Source: Callorhinus ursinus (lineage: Eukaryota > Chordata > Mammalia > Carnivora > Otariidae). Taken from it: a stretch of DNA of 64,000 nucleotides. The notes under the pieces are model-generated. The model worked only from the letters and a program-made list of their open reading frames with translations. It was not told the origin of the DNA and did not search any database. The translations under genes were made by a program, and so were the position numbers. This document shows positions 23,440-34,445 of the stretch, piece by piece; within the stretch, counting starts at the first letter, position 1, and each line of letters starts with the position of its first letter. Location of the stretch: contig NW_020312849.1 in assembly GCF_003265705.1 (NCBI RefSeq), positions 1,770,824 through 1,834,823 on the forward strand, in the 5' to 3' direction.

Positions 23440-24007
23440 TGTATTCATTTTCTCTTGCTGCTGTAACAAATTACCACAAATCTAGTGACTTGAGACAACA
23501 CAAATTTATTACCTTATAGCTCATAGGTCAGGAGTCCAGCATGGATCTTACCAGATAAGAATCATGGTACCAGCAGGCTATGTTTCTTTTGGAGGCTCTA
23601 GGGGAGAACACCTTTTCTATTCAGACTGTTGGCCTAACACAGTTCCTTGTAGTTGAAAGGACCGAGTTTCTCCTTTTCCTGCTGCCTGCTGGGGATCATT
23701 TCTAGCTTCTAGAGGATACCGCATTATTTGGCTTATAGCCTATTTCCTCCATCTTCCAAGCTAATAACAGAGGTGACTACTCCTCATGCTTAGAATCTTC
23801 ATTCTTCTTCCATTCCATTTCTCGACCTCTGCCTCTCTCTTCTGCTTTTAAGGATTTATGTGATTAGATTGGGCCATCTAATCTGAAGGTCTTTATCCTT
23901 AATAACATCTGCAAAGATCTTTCTTTTGTGTAAAATAACATATTCTCAGGTTCTGGGGATTAGAATGTGTACATCTTTGGGGGGAGGTCATTATTCTGTC
24001 TACTGCA
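23440..24007 (-). mobile_element. MLT1-type MaLR solo LTR
   Basis: Starts 'tgtattcattttctcttgct', contains 'aacaaattaccacaaatcta', 'tagcttctagaggatacc', 'ggggattagaatgtgtacat', ends 'ctgtctactgca'. Possible 5-base target duplication gaatc (23435-23439) / ggatc (24008-24012). LTR text is near full length. Confidence 0.85.
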
Positions 24008-24012
24008 GGATC

Positions 24013-24765
24013 TGCTCGGTGATTCTTGTTGTCTTGGTGTTTCCAAAACTTTGACTATCTAATAGAAAGTTATAGACTCAGATTATGCTCTGTATTAGAA
24101 GTCTTTTGATTGAATTAAGAGATAGAGATGGGGGGAAGATACTCATTAGATTATAAAATGGAAAAATCCAAATGGCTTCAGATACAGATGGATCCGGGAA
24201 TTTGCCTTTCTTTATCATGTGATATGTCATTCCTCTGCTAGTTACAAATTCAAGCCAGTTGTTTCATTGTCCCTAAGCTTTTGCCCTGTCATTCTAGCAA
24301 CTTAGTGGAAAGGAAAGTTCTCTTTCTCAAGAGTTCCAACAAAGTTTGGGAGATAATCTTCATTCACTCTGTTTGGTCATATGACCAATCCAAGATTGGA
24401 ACCAGTTGTGCTGTAGTCAGGATAATGCAGTGGTTTGATTGGCTAAGTGTGGAGTCAGGCCCACCTTAATCACATGGCAGAGAGTGGATGGAGGTACTAA
24501 TGCTCAGAGCGGGTGTGAATGCTGGGCAGGCAAAAACAACAGAAGTCTACCATTTTTTCTCAGAATTTGGGGGAAATATTACATAGAGATTAAAATCTAA
24601 AGATTAAAAGAGAAGTTGCAGGAGAAAGAACAAAATAGAAGTAAGTGGTCTTTATATGATGCATATTATAAAATATTCATGAGAATAAATCAAAGTGACT
24701 TAACTTTCATGTAAATATTACATGTTTATGTGCACCCTTCCATATATTATCTGTATGATTTTGTG
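24013..24765. other. Unassigned; possible old repeat at 24150-24560
   Basis: 'ttggtcatatgaccaatcc' and 'gattggctaagtgtggagtc' recall a common old mammalian repeat of the type suspected at 6560. The family is not determined. Confidence 0.35.
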
Positions 24766-24784
24766 CAGATTACTTAATCTTTCT

Positions 24785-24996
24785 TAGCAGAATTCTTTTT
24801 TTTTTTTTTAAAGATTTTATTTATTTATTTAACTGACAGAGACAGGAAGAGAGGGAACACAAGCAGGGGGAGTGAGAGAGGGAGAAGCAGACTTCCTGCT
24901 GAGCAGGGAGCCCGATGCGGGGCTTGATCCCAGGACCCTGGGATCATGACCTGAGCCGAAGGCAGTCGCCCAACCAACTGAGCCACCCAGGCGCCC
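24785..24996 (-). mobile_element. CanSINE, left arm of an inverted pair
   Basis: Minus-strand copy with 13-T tail complement and 'gagccacccaggcgcccc' end. The 19-base target duplication cagattacttaatctttct (24766-24784 and 24997-25015) is perfect. Ten extra bases (tagcagaattc region) between duplication and T-run may be 3' transduced or mis-primed sequence. Confidence 0.96.
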
Positions 24997-25099
24997 CAGA
25001 TTACTTAATCTTTCTCATATATAAAATAAAGTAATAGCTCCCCCCACACCTTTCAGAGTTGTTGCAGGGACTAGAGAAAAGGCATATGAAGAATGCACC

Positions 25100-25296
25100 G
25101 GGGCACCTGGGTGGCTCAGTTGATTAAGCAACTGCCTTCGGCTCAGGTCATGATCCTGGAGTCCTGGGATCGAGTCCCACATCGGGCTCCCTGCTCAGCA
25201 GGGAGTCTGCTTCTCCCTCTGATCCTCTTCCCTCTCATGCTCTCTATCTCTCATTCTCTCTCTCTCAAATAAATAAAATCTTTAAAAAAAAAAAAA
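25100..25296 (+). mobile_element. CanSINE, right arm of an inverted pair
   Basis: Head 'ggcacctgggtggctcagtt', 'cagggagtctgcttctcc', 'ctctatctctcattctc' body type. Target duplications aagaatgcacc (25089-25099) and aagaacgcacc (25297-25307) differ at one base. Its head faces that of the element at 24785-24996. Confidence 0.95.
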
Positions 25297-25307
25297 AGAA
25301 CGCACCA

Positions 25308-26812
25308 CAGTGTTTGGCATCTCGTTGCTGTCCAATGAATGGTAGATATCGCTATCATCATCATCATTTTAATAAATCTCAACCTTTCTCACTGTCAGAA
25401 GAACAGTTTAAGTTATAGCACTTCTACATTTAAGTCTTCCTTGAGGGCAAGTAAGCTACTTGTAATGCTTTGCTTTAAATGTCAGACTTTAAATGAAATT
25501 TTGATCAATTTGTTCTGAAGCCATTAGACCTTCTTATTGACTCAGCTCTGAGGAAAACCCCAATAGTTTTAAATGTATTGATGCTGGTTGAAGTTAATTT
25601 TAATTTAACATAAACCAAAGGCAAAGTGAGGTCAGACTCGCCATGTTGCCAACATGAAATTTGCACCCTTCTAAGATTTCTTTCACTGCTGCTCTCCATT
25701 AAATCGAGTTTCATTTTTTTAGCCAGGATGGACAGGATCTTGAGCCCGTATGACTCTCTTCTCAATTCCCTCTTTCTTACAGAGGGACATCTCCTACTGT
25801 TAAATAGGATTGTCTGTAAGTTTTTTAATGGCATGGGCTGTTTCTTATTCAATATTTTATCTGTCCAGTAGCTCTGTGCTGAGCCTATAATTAGCGGCCC
25901 ACTAAGAATTTCTAGGATACTTGTTTAGAAGTAAGGATGTGGAATACACATGAATGTGTTTGTATGTGGCTTGGTTACAAAGTTGGGGTAGGTATAATTG
26001 AACTGGGGTCGGAGAAAAATGAAGGAAATATTAGAGAATGATAATGAAAAGGAAAATGATTTTAAACTAACAATGAGAAATCAACTTGGGGTCCATGGCC
26101 AGTGTCAGGGGGTGCCGTGAACCTTCTGACATTCTCTGCAAAATTTCAAGCATATGTTTGTATATGTGTTTTCTGGCAGAGGATTTTCATAAGCATATAA
26201 GCTATCCAGGAGGGGTGTTTTTTATCCAGTGTTACTGGGCAGGGTGCAAGGATCTTATGTCATAGAATCATCTTGGCAAAGGCACTTCAAATGATTTATA
26301 TTGCTATTCAGATTTTCTTGAAAGGCTGAAGGACAAGGGAATTCTCCTGCACATCAACAACCCTCCTCCCCTCAAAGGATTCCTAAAGTGATAGATTAAT
26401 CCAATGTTCCCTAAGGCCTATTGGTATGTCCTAGCCCAGGCTATAATCAAGAAATGTTACATGGTCAAGAGTTTGCACTTTGCCAATCAAATCCTTAGCT
26501 CAAGGTTCTAAATCTGAGAGTTCATATCACTTCTGTTGTCTGGGACTAGCTTTGTTAATGAGGAGCCTGGAGAAGCATGCTACCTAAATAAACATGATGT
26601 GTGGGAGACTGGTGAACACGGGTTTTGAAAAGATGGAAACTGGGCCTGGCCTCCCTGAGCCAGAACCCAATGGGGTTAGAGAGTGAGAGAATTAACCTGA
26701 TCCAACAGGCTGCACCTGGGAGGAGGAGTTTGCTGGTGAGGGATATTCCACATGTAAATAAGGAGGGGTGGGTAAGTAAGAAGAAACATTCCAAGGGGCA
26801 GGTAATAATAAC
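25308..26812. other. Unassigned DNA
   Basis: No known repeat recognised. The frames at 25505-25871 on both strands overlap each other, and neither has splice context or a recognisable product. Confidence 0.4.
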
Positions 26813-26814
26813 AG

Positions 26815-27022
26815 CTAACGTTTAGTGCAAGCATATTATGTATTGTACACAGTCATAAACATTTCATATGTATCTTCTCATTTAATCCTTCTAAAGCTTT
26901 GTCAGGCAGGTTCTATAATACCCCTATATTTTGCTGCCAGGAAACTGAGGCCAGAGAGATTAAGTGACTTGCTAAAGGTCTTGCAGCTAGTAAGCAGCAG
27001 GGTAGAGTTTGAACCCAGACAG
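26815..27022 (-). repeat. MIR SINE
   Basis: 'acagctaacgtttagtgcaa', 'ttctcatttaatccttctaa', 'gaaactgaggccagagagat', 'ttgcagctagtaagcagcag', 'gtttgaacccag': near-complete reverse MIR. Confidence 0.85.
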
Positions 27023-27575
27023 GGGGGCTCCATTGCCCACTCTTATCACCACTACACAATATAACTCCTTATTCAACTTGTCCTATTCTAGCTCTTTCCT
27101 CTGGCCAGCAAGAACGGGGCAAACACCAAAAGCTTCAGTCCCTCTTGAGCCCCATGTCAATGAAAACAGCACTGAAAATATAGGGGGAACTTCTTTCTCT
27201 CTTGTACTTGAAATCTGAAAAAGTCTGCTGCTCCCTCAACCCGTCTCCCTGCTAGGTCCCACTGGAAGAGCTGAGTTTACCTGGGTTCCCCAGTGAGCCT
27301 AGGGCGGCAGCCTCCCTCCACTCCCAGTCCTCTTGTAGATGGTGTCTGCTGTTGCCTCTTCGGCCTTTGTTGTTCGCTTCTCCTGGACTGGAGCCCCGTC
27401 CTGGACTCCCTCCCCATTAGCTGGGGCCCTAAAACTCTCACCTTCTCTTCACTTAGCTTTTTAAAGCTTCCCTCCCCTAGGAAGTGGTAACTGCTGACAG
27501 TGTTACTTGTCTAGCCCTGAAACAAAACCGCCCAAGACCTCACTGCACTGCTGGATAGAAGTCTTGGCAAATGTT
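27023..27575. other. Unassigned DNA, fairly GC-balanced
   Basis: Contains moderately long frames (27293-27490, plus) without domain, start context or splice pairing. No repeat recognised. Confidence 0.4.
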
Positions 27576-27579
27576 CTAG

Positions 27580-27773
27580 GGTAGGTGGCCTGGGCTCAAG
27601 TGCCAGCTGTGTACTGTTAGGCAAAGTAATTATGTTCCTGAATCCTCAGTTTCTGAGTTGGTAAAATGAGGCTAGTAAAATAGCCCCTCATTGACATTGC
27701 CACGAAGACCAAATAAGATGATGCAGGTACAGTTCCTGGCATAAACTGAGCACTCAAAGAAATGTTAGCTACT
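27580..27773 (+). repeat. MIR SINE, cut by a CanSINE
   Basis: 'gggctcaagtgccagctgtg', 'ttctgagttggtaaaatgag', 'agatgatgcaggtacagttc', 'agcactcaaagaaatgttag' matches sense MIR. Its last bases recur at 27949-27970 after the CanSINE. Confidence 0.8.
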
Positions 27774-27948
27774 GGGTGCCTGGGTGGCTCAGATGGTTAA
27801 GCATCTGCCTTCGGCTCAGGTCATGATCCCAGGGTCCTGGGATGGAGCCCCGCATCGGGCTCCCTGCTCCTTGGGGGCCTGCTTCTCTCTCTATCTCTTT
27901 CTCTGTCTCTCATGAATAAATAAATAAAAATCTTAAAAAAAAAAAAAA
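27774..27948 (+). mobile_element. CanSINE
   Basis: 'ggctcagatggttaagcat' head and 'gctccttgggggcctgc' body with 'catgaataaataaat' tail, the same subfamily as 15183-15390. Perfect 16-base target duplication agaaatgttagctact, second copy 27949-27964. Inserted into the end of a MIR. Confidence 0.97.
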
Positions 27949-27964
27949 AGAAATGTTAGCTACT

Positions 27965-28451
27965 ATTTATGTCCTTCCACAAGACCAGACCGTAAGTTCA
28001 ACTTTGTGGCTTGTGATGTTGATTCTTCCCTAAAAGAGTTTAGCTTCTCTCTTCCTCTTCATTCAGACCCTGCTCTCTGTCAGTACGGGGCCCTCCTTTG
28101 CTGTGTGCTTTGTGGCTGGGTTTCCACAAGTTAGGGCAATCGTGGTTCTGAAAGCTGGGGGCCTTGGTCAAGATAGGACCAATGGGGGTCAAGATAGCTC
28201 AGGGTTTACAAGAGGTTCACATGGATTAGGGGAAGAAGAAAAAATGGGTAGGAAGTGCTGTGGATTCAAAGGCTATAAAATCATAGGGTTTCTCTCCAGT
28301 GAGCCTTTAATGGGTCACATTGAAGGCATGATTTAATTAATGCTCCAGTAGAGAGTGGAACTGAGGGTCTTCATACGTTTCCTGGCTGTTCCATGTCGTT
28401 TCCAGGACCAGGGAAGGGATTGGCCTCGCAGGGAGATCTTGCAGCACACAA
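27965..28451. other. Unassigned DNA
   Basis: Nothing recognised. Confidence 0.4.
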
Positions 28452-28892
28452 GTATTGGTTTTCTATTACTGCTGTAACAAATTGCCACAAATTTGTGGCT
28501 GATAACAGCACACATTCATTATTTTACATGGTTCAGGAGGTCAGAAGTCTAAAATAAGTCTGCAGGGCTACGTTGCTTTAGGAGGACCTCCGTGAAAATC
28601 CATCTCCTTGCCGTTTCTTGCTCTGTTCTTTGGCTTCAATGTAGCATTTTCAAATCTCTGTCTCTCTGTCTCTCTCTCTCTGACCTCTGTTTCCATGGTC
28701 ACATCTCTGAGTCTCCTGCCTCCCTCTTTCACTTGTGATCACATCATACTACCTGATAATCCAGGATAATTTCCCCATCTCAAGGTTCTTAATCACCACT
28801 GCAAAGTCCCTTTTACCATGTTAAGTAACATAGTCACAGGTCCTGGGGATTAGGATGTGGGCTCCTTTGGGAAGGCATTCTTCCCTGCTTTG
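28452..28892 (-). mobile_element. MLT1-type MaLR solo LTR
   Basis: 'tattggttttctattactgc', 'aacaaattgccacaaatttg', 'cctgataatccaggataatt', 'ggtcctggggattaggatgt'. Contains an internal (TC)n expansion at about 28660-28681. Confidence 0.82.
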
Positions 28893-29609
28893 TGGAGCAG
28901 GACAAGCTCATGCAGGGGAAACAGCAGGCTCTGACAGATAGCCTGGCATCGTAAGTTTTTTTCCCAGTGAGAATATTCATTGTTGCCATGGCGCGTGTAG
29001 AACCATGGTCCTACTAACTGGGCTTAAATTATAACTCTACTACTAGATAAGGAGACTTCATGTTATGCAAAAGCTTGCAAAATATAGGATTTAGGATGTT
29101 TAAAATATGTGTCCATCCTAAAATGCCAACGACTCTTTTTGGCTATAAAATGAAATGTTGATATTTTATATAAAACACACTGACACGCAACACACATTTT
29201 TTTTTAACAAATAGAAGAAAACCCATCCCAAATATAGGCTCAGAAATTTACTTCAAAGATAAAAATATTAAATTCCCAGAGAAAAATTAAATTGCCAGAG
29301 AAAGCAAGAGAACTCACAGAAAAAGGATAATTCCTACATAGAAATTGTCACTAGTCCCTGAGATCTACGGTGTGTGTTAAGACACCCAGTAGCAGGGGTG
29401 TAGGTCCTATTACAAAGTCAGTTTTTAGGACATTTTTCCCCTTAAAATGGCCCATCAGTGCCCTGAAAGGATTGGTAGATATGAGAGAAAACTTTGGTAG
29501 AGAGGGTAGATAAAGGTGTGAAACTATTTTTTAAAAACTTTCATGAATATCATGGTCATCTATGAACATGAAGGACAACTTCTATTCTACCCAGATCCCA
29601 GTTGGGAAT
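28893..29609. other. Unassigned AT-rich DNA
   Basis: Nothing recognised. Confidence 0.4.
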
Positions 29610-30000
29610 TGTATTAGTTTGCTGGGGCTGCCATAACAAAGTACTATAGATTGGATGGCTTAAGCAACAAAAATTTATTTTCTCACAGTTCTGGAGGCTA
29701 GAAGTCCAAGACCAAGGTGTAGGTAGGGTTAGTTTTTTCTGAGGCCTCTCTCCTTGGCTCACAGACCAGCTGACTTTTCACTGTGTCCTCACATGGTCTT
29801 CCCTCTGCCTATGTTTTCTTGTCAATCTCCTCTTTTTTATAAGAACACCGGCCATATTGGATTAGGGCCCACTCCTTCCTCCTCATTTTTAACTTAATTA
29901 CCTCTTTAAAAGCCCTACTCCAACTAGAGTGACCTTCTGAGGTACCGGTGGTTAGGACTTCAACATATGAATTTGGAGGTATACAAGTCAGCCCGTTACA
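29610..30000 (-). mobile_element. MaLR-type solo LTR, well preserved
   Basis: 'tgtattagtttgctggggct', 'gccataacaaagtactatag', 'ttctcacagttctggaggct', 'gaggtaccggtggttaggac', ending 'cagcccgttaca'. Typical TG...CA ends and full length. Closely related to 45471-45863. Flanks ggaat / gggac hint at a decayed target duplication. Confidence 0.88.
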
Positions 30001-31448
30001 GGGACTGGCTGAATTTATCCTTTTACATTATTTTTCACTGGGGTAATTTGTTCCAGCTGTGTCCATCACCCTTCCCAGTAAGAGAAGGGTAAACTTAGAA
30101 GTAAGGCACCTTGCCAGTCACCAGGCGGTATTCTCAACCGGGAGCAGTCACCAGTCACATCACATTCAAATCAAGACCAGATAAACCCATTCTGGGTCCA
30201 CGTCTCTGTCAAAATCATTCAAAACCTTGGGGATTTAGAGGTTACCACAGAAAGTTATTTAAAGCCATCCAAGCTGTTATCTGTTCCTTATTTTAGCATT
30301 TCATATTAACTCAAAATCCTTTTAGGACAGAGGGTTAAATTCTTTGGCTTTTCTCTGTTTCGGTCATTTTCTTCTCATATGTCTTGGGGTTTATATTTAA
30401 AGTCACTGCTTAGAAGTGCAGAAATGTAATTTTCTTTTCTGTGACTGAACTCGACTTGCTGATGAGCTCCCCAGTCTGGTCCAGAACTGGGCAGACTTTA
30501 AGTTGTCCTTTCTTGTTTTCTTAGCCACTCTCAGTTCGAATTTTCCTCGTTTCCAGGCTAAGTCAGTGTTGCTTCTCCCTTTCCTGCCCCCAGGATGGGA
30601 TCTAGATCCCCAGGGAAGGCCACTGGTTCCTGTTCTGACATCCTGTCTCCCTCCGCGTCGCCTGAGGTATTGGACTTATAATACAGTGCATGAAGCTTAA
30701 ACGTCAGGGCTTCTCATTTGCAGAGCTTCTTCTGAGCCCTTGGAAGGGGATGCAGTGAGGGGTTTGCATAGTCATTGATTCCGTAACATTTGCAGAAGTA
30801 AAATATTTTAATGGCAAGTAAGACCACTGTTGCTTGCCACTTGATTTCCACGCCACCAAACTTTCCCTCATATAAAGTGGCTTTGGGGTGGTGGTAGGAA
30901 TTTTGTGGATCTGACGAAGGGAAAGTCGAGATGAGGATACATTTAGTTTGTCTTTAGAGTGATATATTCATGTGGTTTACCGTCACTTCCATGAATAGTT
31001 AAATTGTCTGCTGGTCAACCTTGGGTAGAAATGGCCTCTAGAAATATTCCTATCATCTGCTACACTGACTCAAAATCACACAGGGCTGAGGTGGTATCAG
31101 GATATATATAGCGCCTGCAATGCCTGGCGCTAGAAGTGTATGGGGCATGGAGGAGAAAGAGACTTGGGAAGAAGCCTATGGAAGATTCTTCCAGTTACCA
31201 GAGGGGTAAAATTTTAAGCAGAGAATTTAATTCTCATTGACAACTTGACATAGAAATTTTCCACGTCAGAAATACACTCAGTAATGCAGCAAATACAATG
31301 ATAATTATGACATATAAATATTGATTTATGATGGAAATCATGCAAAAAAGAACTTAGCATTCCTGTGTCTGTAAGGAACAGGCACAAACAGGAGGTACAA
31401 CTGTGTGTGTGACCACATGATTCATTCTTTCCAACTATCAGTTATAAA
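30001..31448. other. Unassigned DNA
   Basis: No gene or repeat recognised; a local cct/ccc-rich patch lies near 30570-30660. Confidence 0.4.
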
Positions 31449-31458
31449 AAAAGTCAAC

Positions 31459-31639
31459 TGGGGCACCTGGGTGGCTCAGTTGGTTCGGTGTCTGCCTTCA
31501 GCTCGGGTCATGATCCCAGGGTCCTGGGATCGAGTCCCCAGTCGGGCTCCCTGCTCCGTGGGGAGCCTCCTTCTCCCCCTCTCTCTGTCTGCTGCTCCCC
31601 CTGCTTCTGCTCTGTGTCCAATTAATAAATAAAAATTTT
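31459..31639 (+). mobile_element. CanSINE
   Basis: Head 'ggcacctgggtggctcagtt', body 'ctccgtggggagcctcc', short tail. Target duplications aaaagtcaac (31449-31458) and aaaagtcaat (31640-31649). Confidence 0.95.
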
Positions 31640-31649
31640 AAAAGTCAAT

Positions 31650-32235
31650 CAATTATCCTTGATGAAAGCCTGAATTATCTACATTTTCATTTCCTCTACA
31701 GAAAATATTGTAAAACAATTATCATATGAAGAAGTGACCAAAGAGTATGCACCACATAATTTATCTGGAATGTCTTACTGAGATATTAACAAATAATTTA
31801 AAAAGTTGTTATTATCTTGATTTTTATGGTACTCGTATTTGTTAGCTTTCACACAGTTGTTTTCTTTTCCCAAATATTTAAAAAAAAATTCACTTTCATT
31901 CTTAGCATTACATTTATCATCTTGTATTGTTTTCTCTCAAGGGCCCCCCCAAATCCTACAAGCTTCAGGGTTCCCTGTAAACCTTATCTGGCTGTCTTTA
32001 TGTCCCTTGAGTGGTGAACATTGTATGCAGTATGCCAACCTGATAGGGACCCAGGACAGCAATTCTGCCTTCTCCTTGCCCAGACCTCAGCTCTCTGCAG
32101 ACCGGTGTTCCCTGAGCATGCGCATTTCAGCACACCTCCTCTGTTTTTGAATTCCAAGAGCACCTGATGTCCCACTGCCGTGCAGGGGCATTTAGGATGT
32201 GGGAAGGAGAGGAGCCCTGCATGCTACTGCAATCT
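31650..32235. other. Unassigned DNA
   Basis: Nothing recognised before the microsatellite. Confidence 0.4.
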
Positions 32236-32347
32236 TTACTTCCTTTCTTCCTTCCTTCCTTCCTCCTTCCCTCCCTCCCTCTTTTTCTCTTTTTCTCTCT
32301 CCCTCTTTTCCCTCCCTCTTTCTTTTCCTTCTTTCTTTTCTTTTTCT

Positions 32348-32399
<52 letters not shown>

Positions 32400-32547
32400 N
32401 NNNNNNNNNNNNNNNNNNNNNNNNNNNNNNNNNNNNNNNNNNNNNNNNNNNNNNNNNNNNNNNNNNNNNNNNNNNNNNNNNNNNNNNNNNNNNNNNNNNT
32501 TCTTTCTTTCTTTCCTTCCTTCCTTCCTTCCTTCCTTCCTTCCTTCT
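32236..32547. repeat. Polypyrimidine (CTTT)n/(CCTT)n microsatellite with assembly gap
   Basis: Mixed cttcc/ccct units (to about 32348) pass into pure CTTT, then 100 N (32400-32499), then CTTT and pure CCTT. The exact 100-N length is the usual placeholder for a gap of unknown size, so the true array length is not known. Long frames across it are artefacts of the repeat and the N run. Confidence 0.97.
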
Positions 32548-32821
32548 CCTTAGGAAAGCCACTGCTTTTGGACGGTGGCCATGGGCTGAGCCCTGCCAGT
32601 GAGGGCTGGGGTCCCGGGAAGGACATGTAAACAGAGGGGATCCAGCCACAGGGCCCCCTCCCTGGCGCCAGGGGACATCAGCTGGTGGTTTTCTGCATCA
32701 GCTTGCATATCCCCACAGATCTATCCTGATCTGTGGTTTATATTAAAAACACTATGCTCTAGTCTCCAAGATTTTGTTCCTTGATATTTAAAGAGAAGAT
32801 TTGGGATTTATAACACCCCCC
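32548..32821. other. Unassigned DNA
   Basis: GC-richer flank of the microsatellite; nothing recognised. Confidence 0.35.
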
Positions 32822-32835
32822 AAAAAAGGCCCAGG

Positions 32836-32929
32836 GGTGCCTGGCTGGCTCAGTGGGGAGAGCATGCGACTCAAGCCCAACATTAGGCATGGAGCCTACA
32901 CTAAAAAAAAAAAAAAAAAAAAAAAAAAA
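32836..32929 (+). mobile_element. Short CanSINE with internal deletion
   Basis: About 94 bases: 'gtgcctggctggctcagtg', 'gagagcatgcgactc', then directly 'aagcccaacattaggc' and a long poly(A). The part between the A box and the 'agccccac' region is missing. Target duplication aaaaaaggcccagg is perfect (32822-32835 and 32924-32937). Body type agrees with the short element at 6139. Confidence 0.9.
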
Positions 32930-32937
32930 GGCCCAGG

Positions 32938-34428
32938 TGTTACAATGAAAAGTCCAGAGATGGACTTAAGTACCTATTTTGGAAGTCCAGAAATGGACAT
33001 AAATTTTTTGTTTATGCTTGTGTCCCAGCTATAAAGACATAAAGATTTATAGAATTTCAAGTTACTTGCCCAAACTATTAAGTATAAAATGGGGTAGGCC
33101 ATGATTCAAGCTGACATTTTGCTTCCAAAAGATACTCTTCCACTCATTGTTCTTGAAACCCCACCCCCTGTTCCCTAGAATTTAATTATCTGAAAGGAAA
33201 ACATCTGACTAGAAAAGAACACCTTTATGTAAAGAAGAGGTTTCCATCCTCAGCCAGAGGCTTGTCACTTGTGGGGAGCATCTTTGAGAAATCTAGGGTA
33301 CAGATGCTATCTGCAAGCTTGACATCTATTATGAAATTATATCTCAGTATGATCGTGTACTCAATTCTAATTAAGTCTCTTTTTCCAGTAAATTCTGCCA
33401 ATACATTGATTCTATTTAAAAAATTCAAGCTGTCCTTGTGGGAAACCCTCATTCCATCTCTCTCAATTATTTGTCACTTTGACTCTAAGCATCATCTTTA
33501 TTCTTATGACAAATTCCTCAAGAAAACTGTCCATCCCATTCCCAGAATGAATTATACTGATCATGTCTAAGATGGTGACAATAAAATTTTGCTCTTACTT
33601 CAAAATAGATATAGAGAGATCAAATATGTGAACCCATTACTCTGGCTAACATTTAAAATTAGCACCATACAATATGCCGTAAGTGTTTTCAAGCTTGATC
33701 CCAAATGAAATCATGAGGAAGACAAAATTTGTTTTATGTAATCCACTATCTCCTTTCTTGGCACCTGCTATCTTGCCTTTATATCCCTGTATAATAGATA
33801 CAACACTGTATCTATCATTCTCATTCCTTCTTTACTCCTTTCTCTCAAGATCGGAGTTCAGGGAAGGGTCTGGTACACTCATTTCGTGTGAACAGTACCA
33901 GACTACAGTCTTTCCCCTGTACTGTCCTTCTCCGTTTCCCATATGTACGTTCGTGAATATGCTTGTTTCCTTCCCACCTTCCATTCTCCCCTTAGGGTTA
34001 TTTCTCTTCTGGTTTTCAATTCAATTTATAAGTGAGTTAGGAACTGTTTAAATTACTTCCATTTTGCCACATGGAAGGGTTTAAAAATAGATAATTCTAC
34101 CCACAATCACATTATCATGGAACAATGTTCTGTAAGTTCTGGTTAATGTAATAAGATTGAACCAGAAATAAATTGGACGTACATTTTGGAAAAGTGAAGG
34201 CAACACTATTATCTGCATATGTGAAGATATACCTAGAAAATGTATGTGACTAAACTAAAAAAAATTGTAATTTTTAAAAGTTCGGTAAAATGGCATAAAT
34301 GAAAAACATTTAACAATTACTATGTGTTGTTCCAGCAATTCTTATTTAGAAAATATAATGAAAGAAGAGCTCACTAATGGTATTAGCAAAATACACAAAA
34401 TAAGTTAGAAATAACCTTACCAAGAACT
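32938..34428. other. Unassigned AT-rich DNA
   Basis: A plus frame at 33683-34051 (122 codons) has no recognisable domain. 33760-33850 weakly resembles L2. Nothing else recognised. Confidence 0.4.
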
Positions 34429-34445
34429 GCAGGGATTACATGAAC

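Noticed and set aside
31405..31632. Frames reading WVAQLVRCLPSARVMIPGSWD-like peptides, also near 37078, 46285 and 58150
   Set aside because: These are translations of the CanSINE body and recur wherever a SINE lies.
32167..32649. 128-144-codon frames across the CTTT repeat
   Set aside because: Phe/Ser/Leu or Lys/Glu/Arg repeats produced by the microsatellite and by translating N as X.
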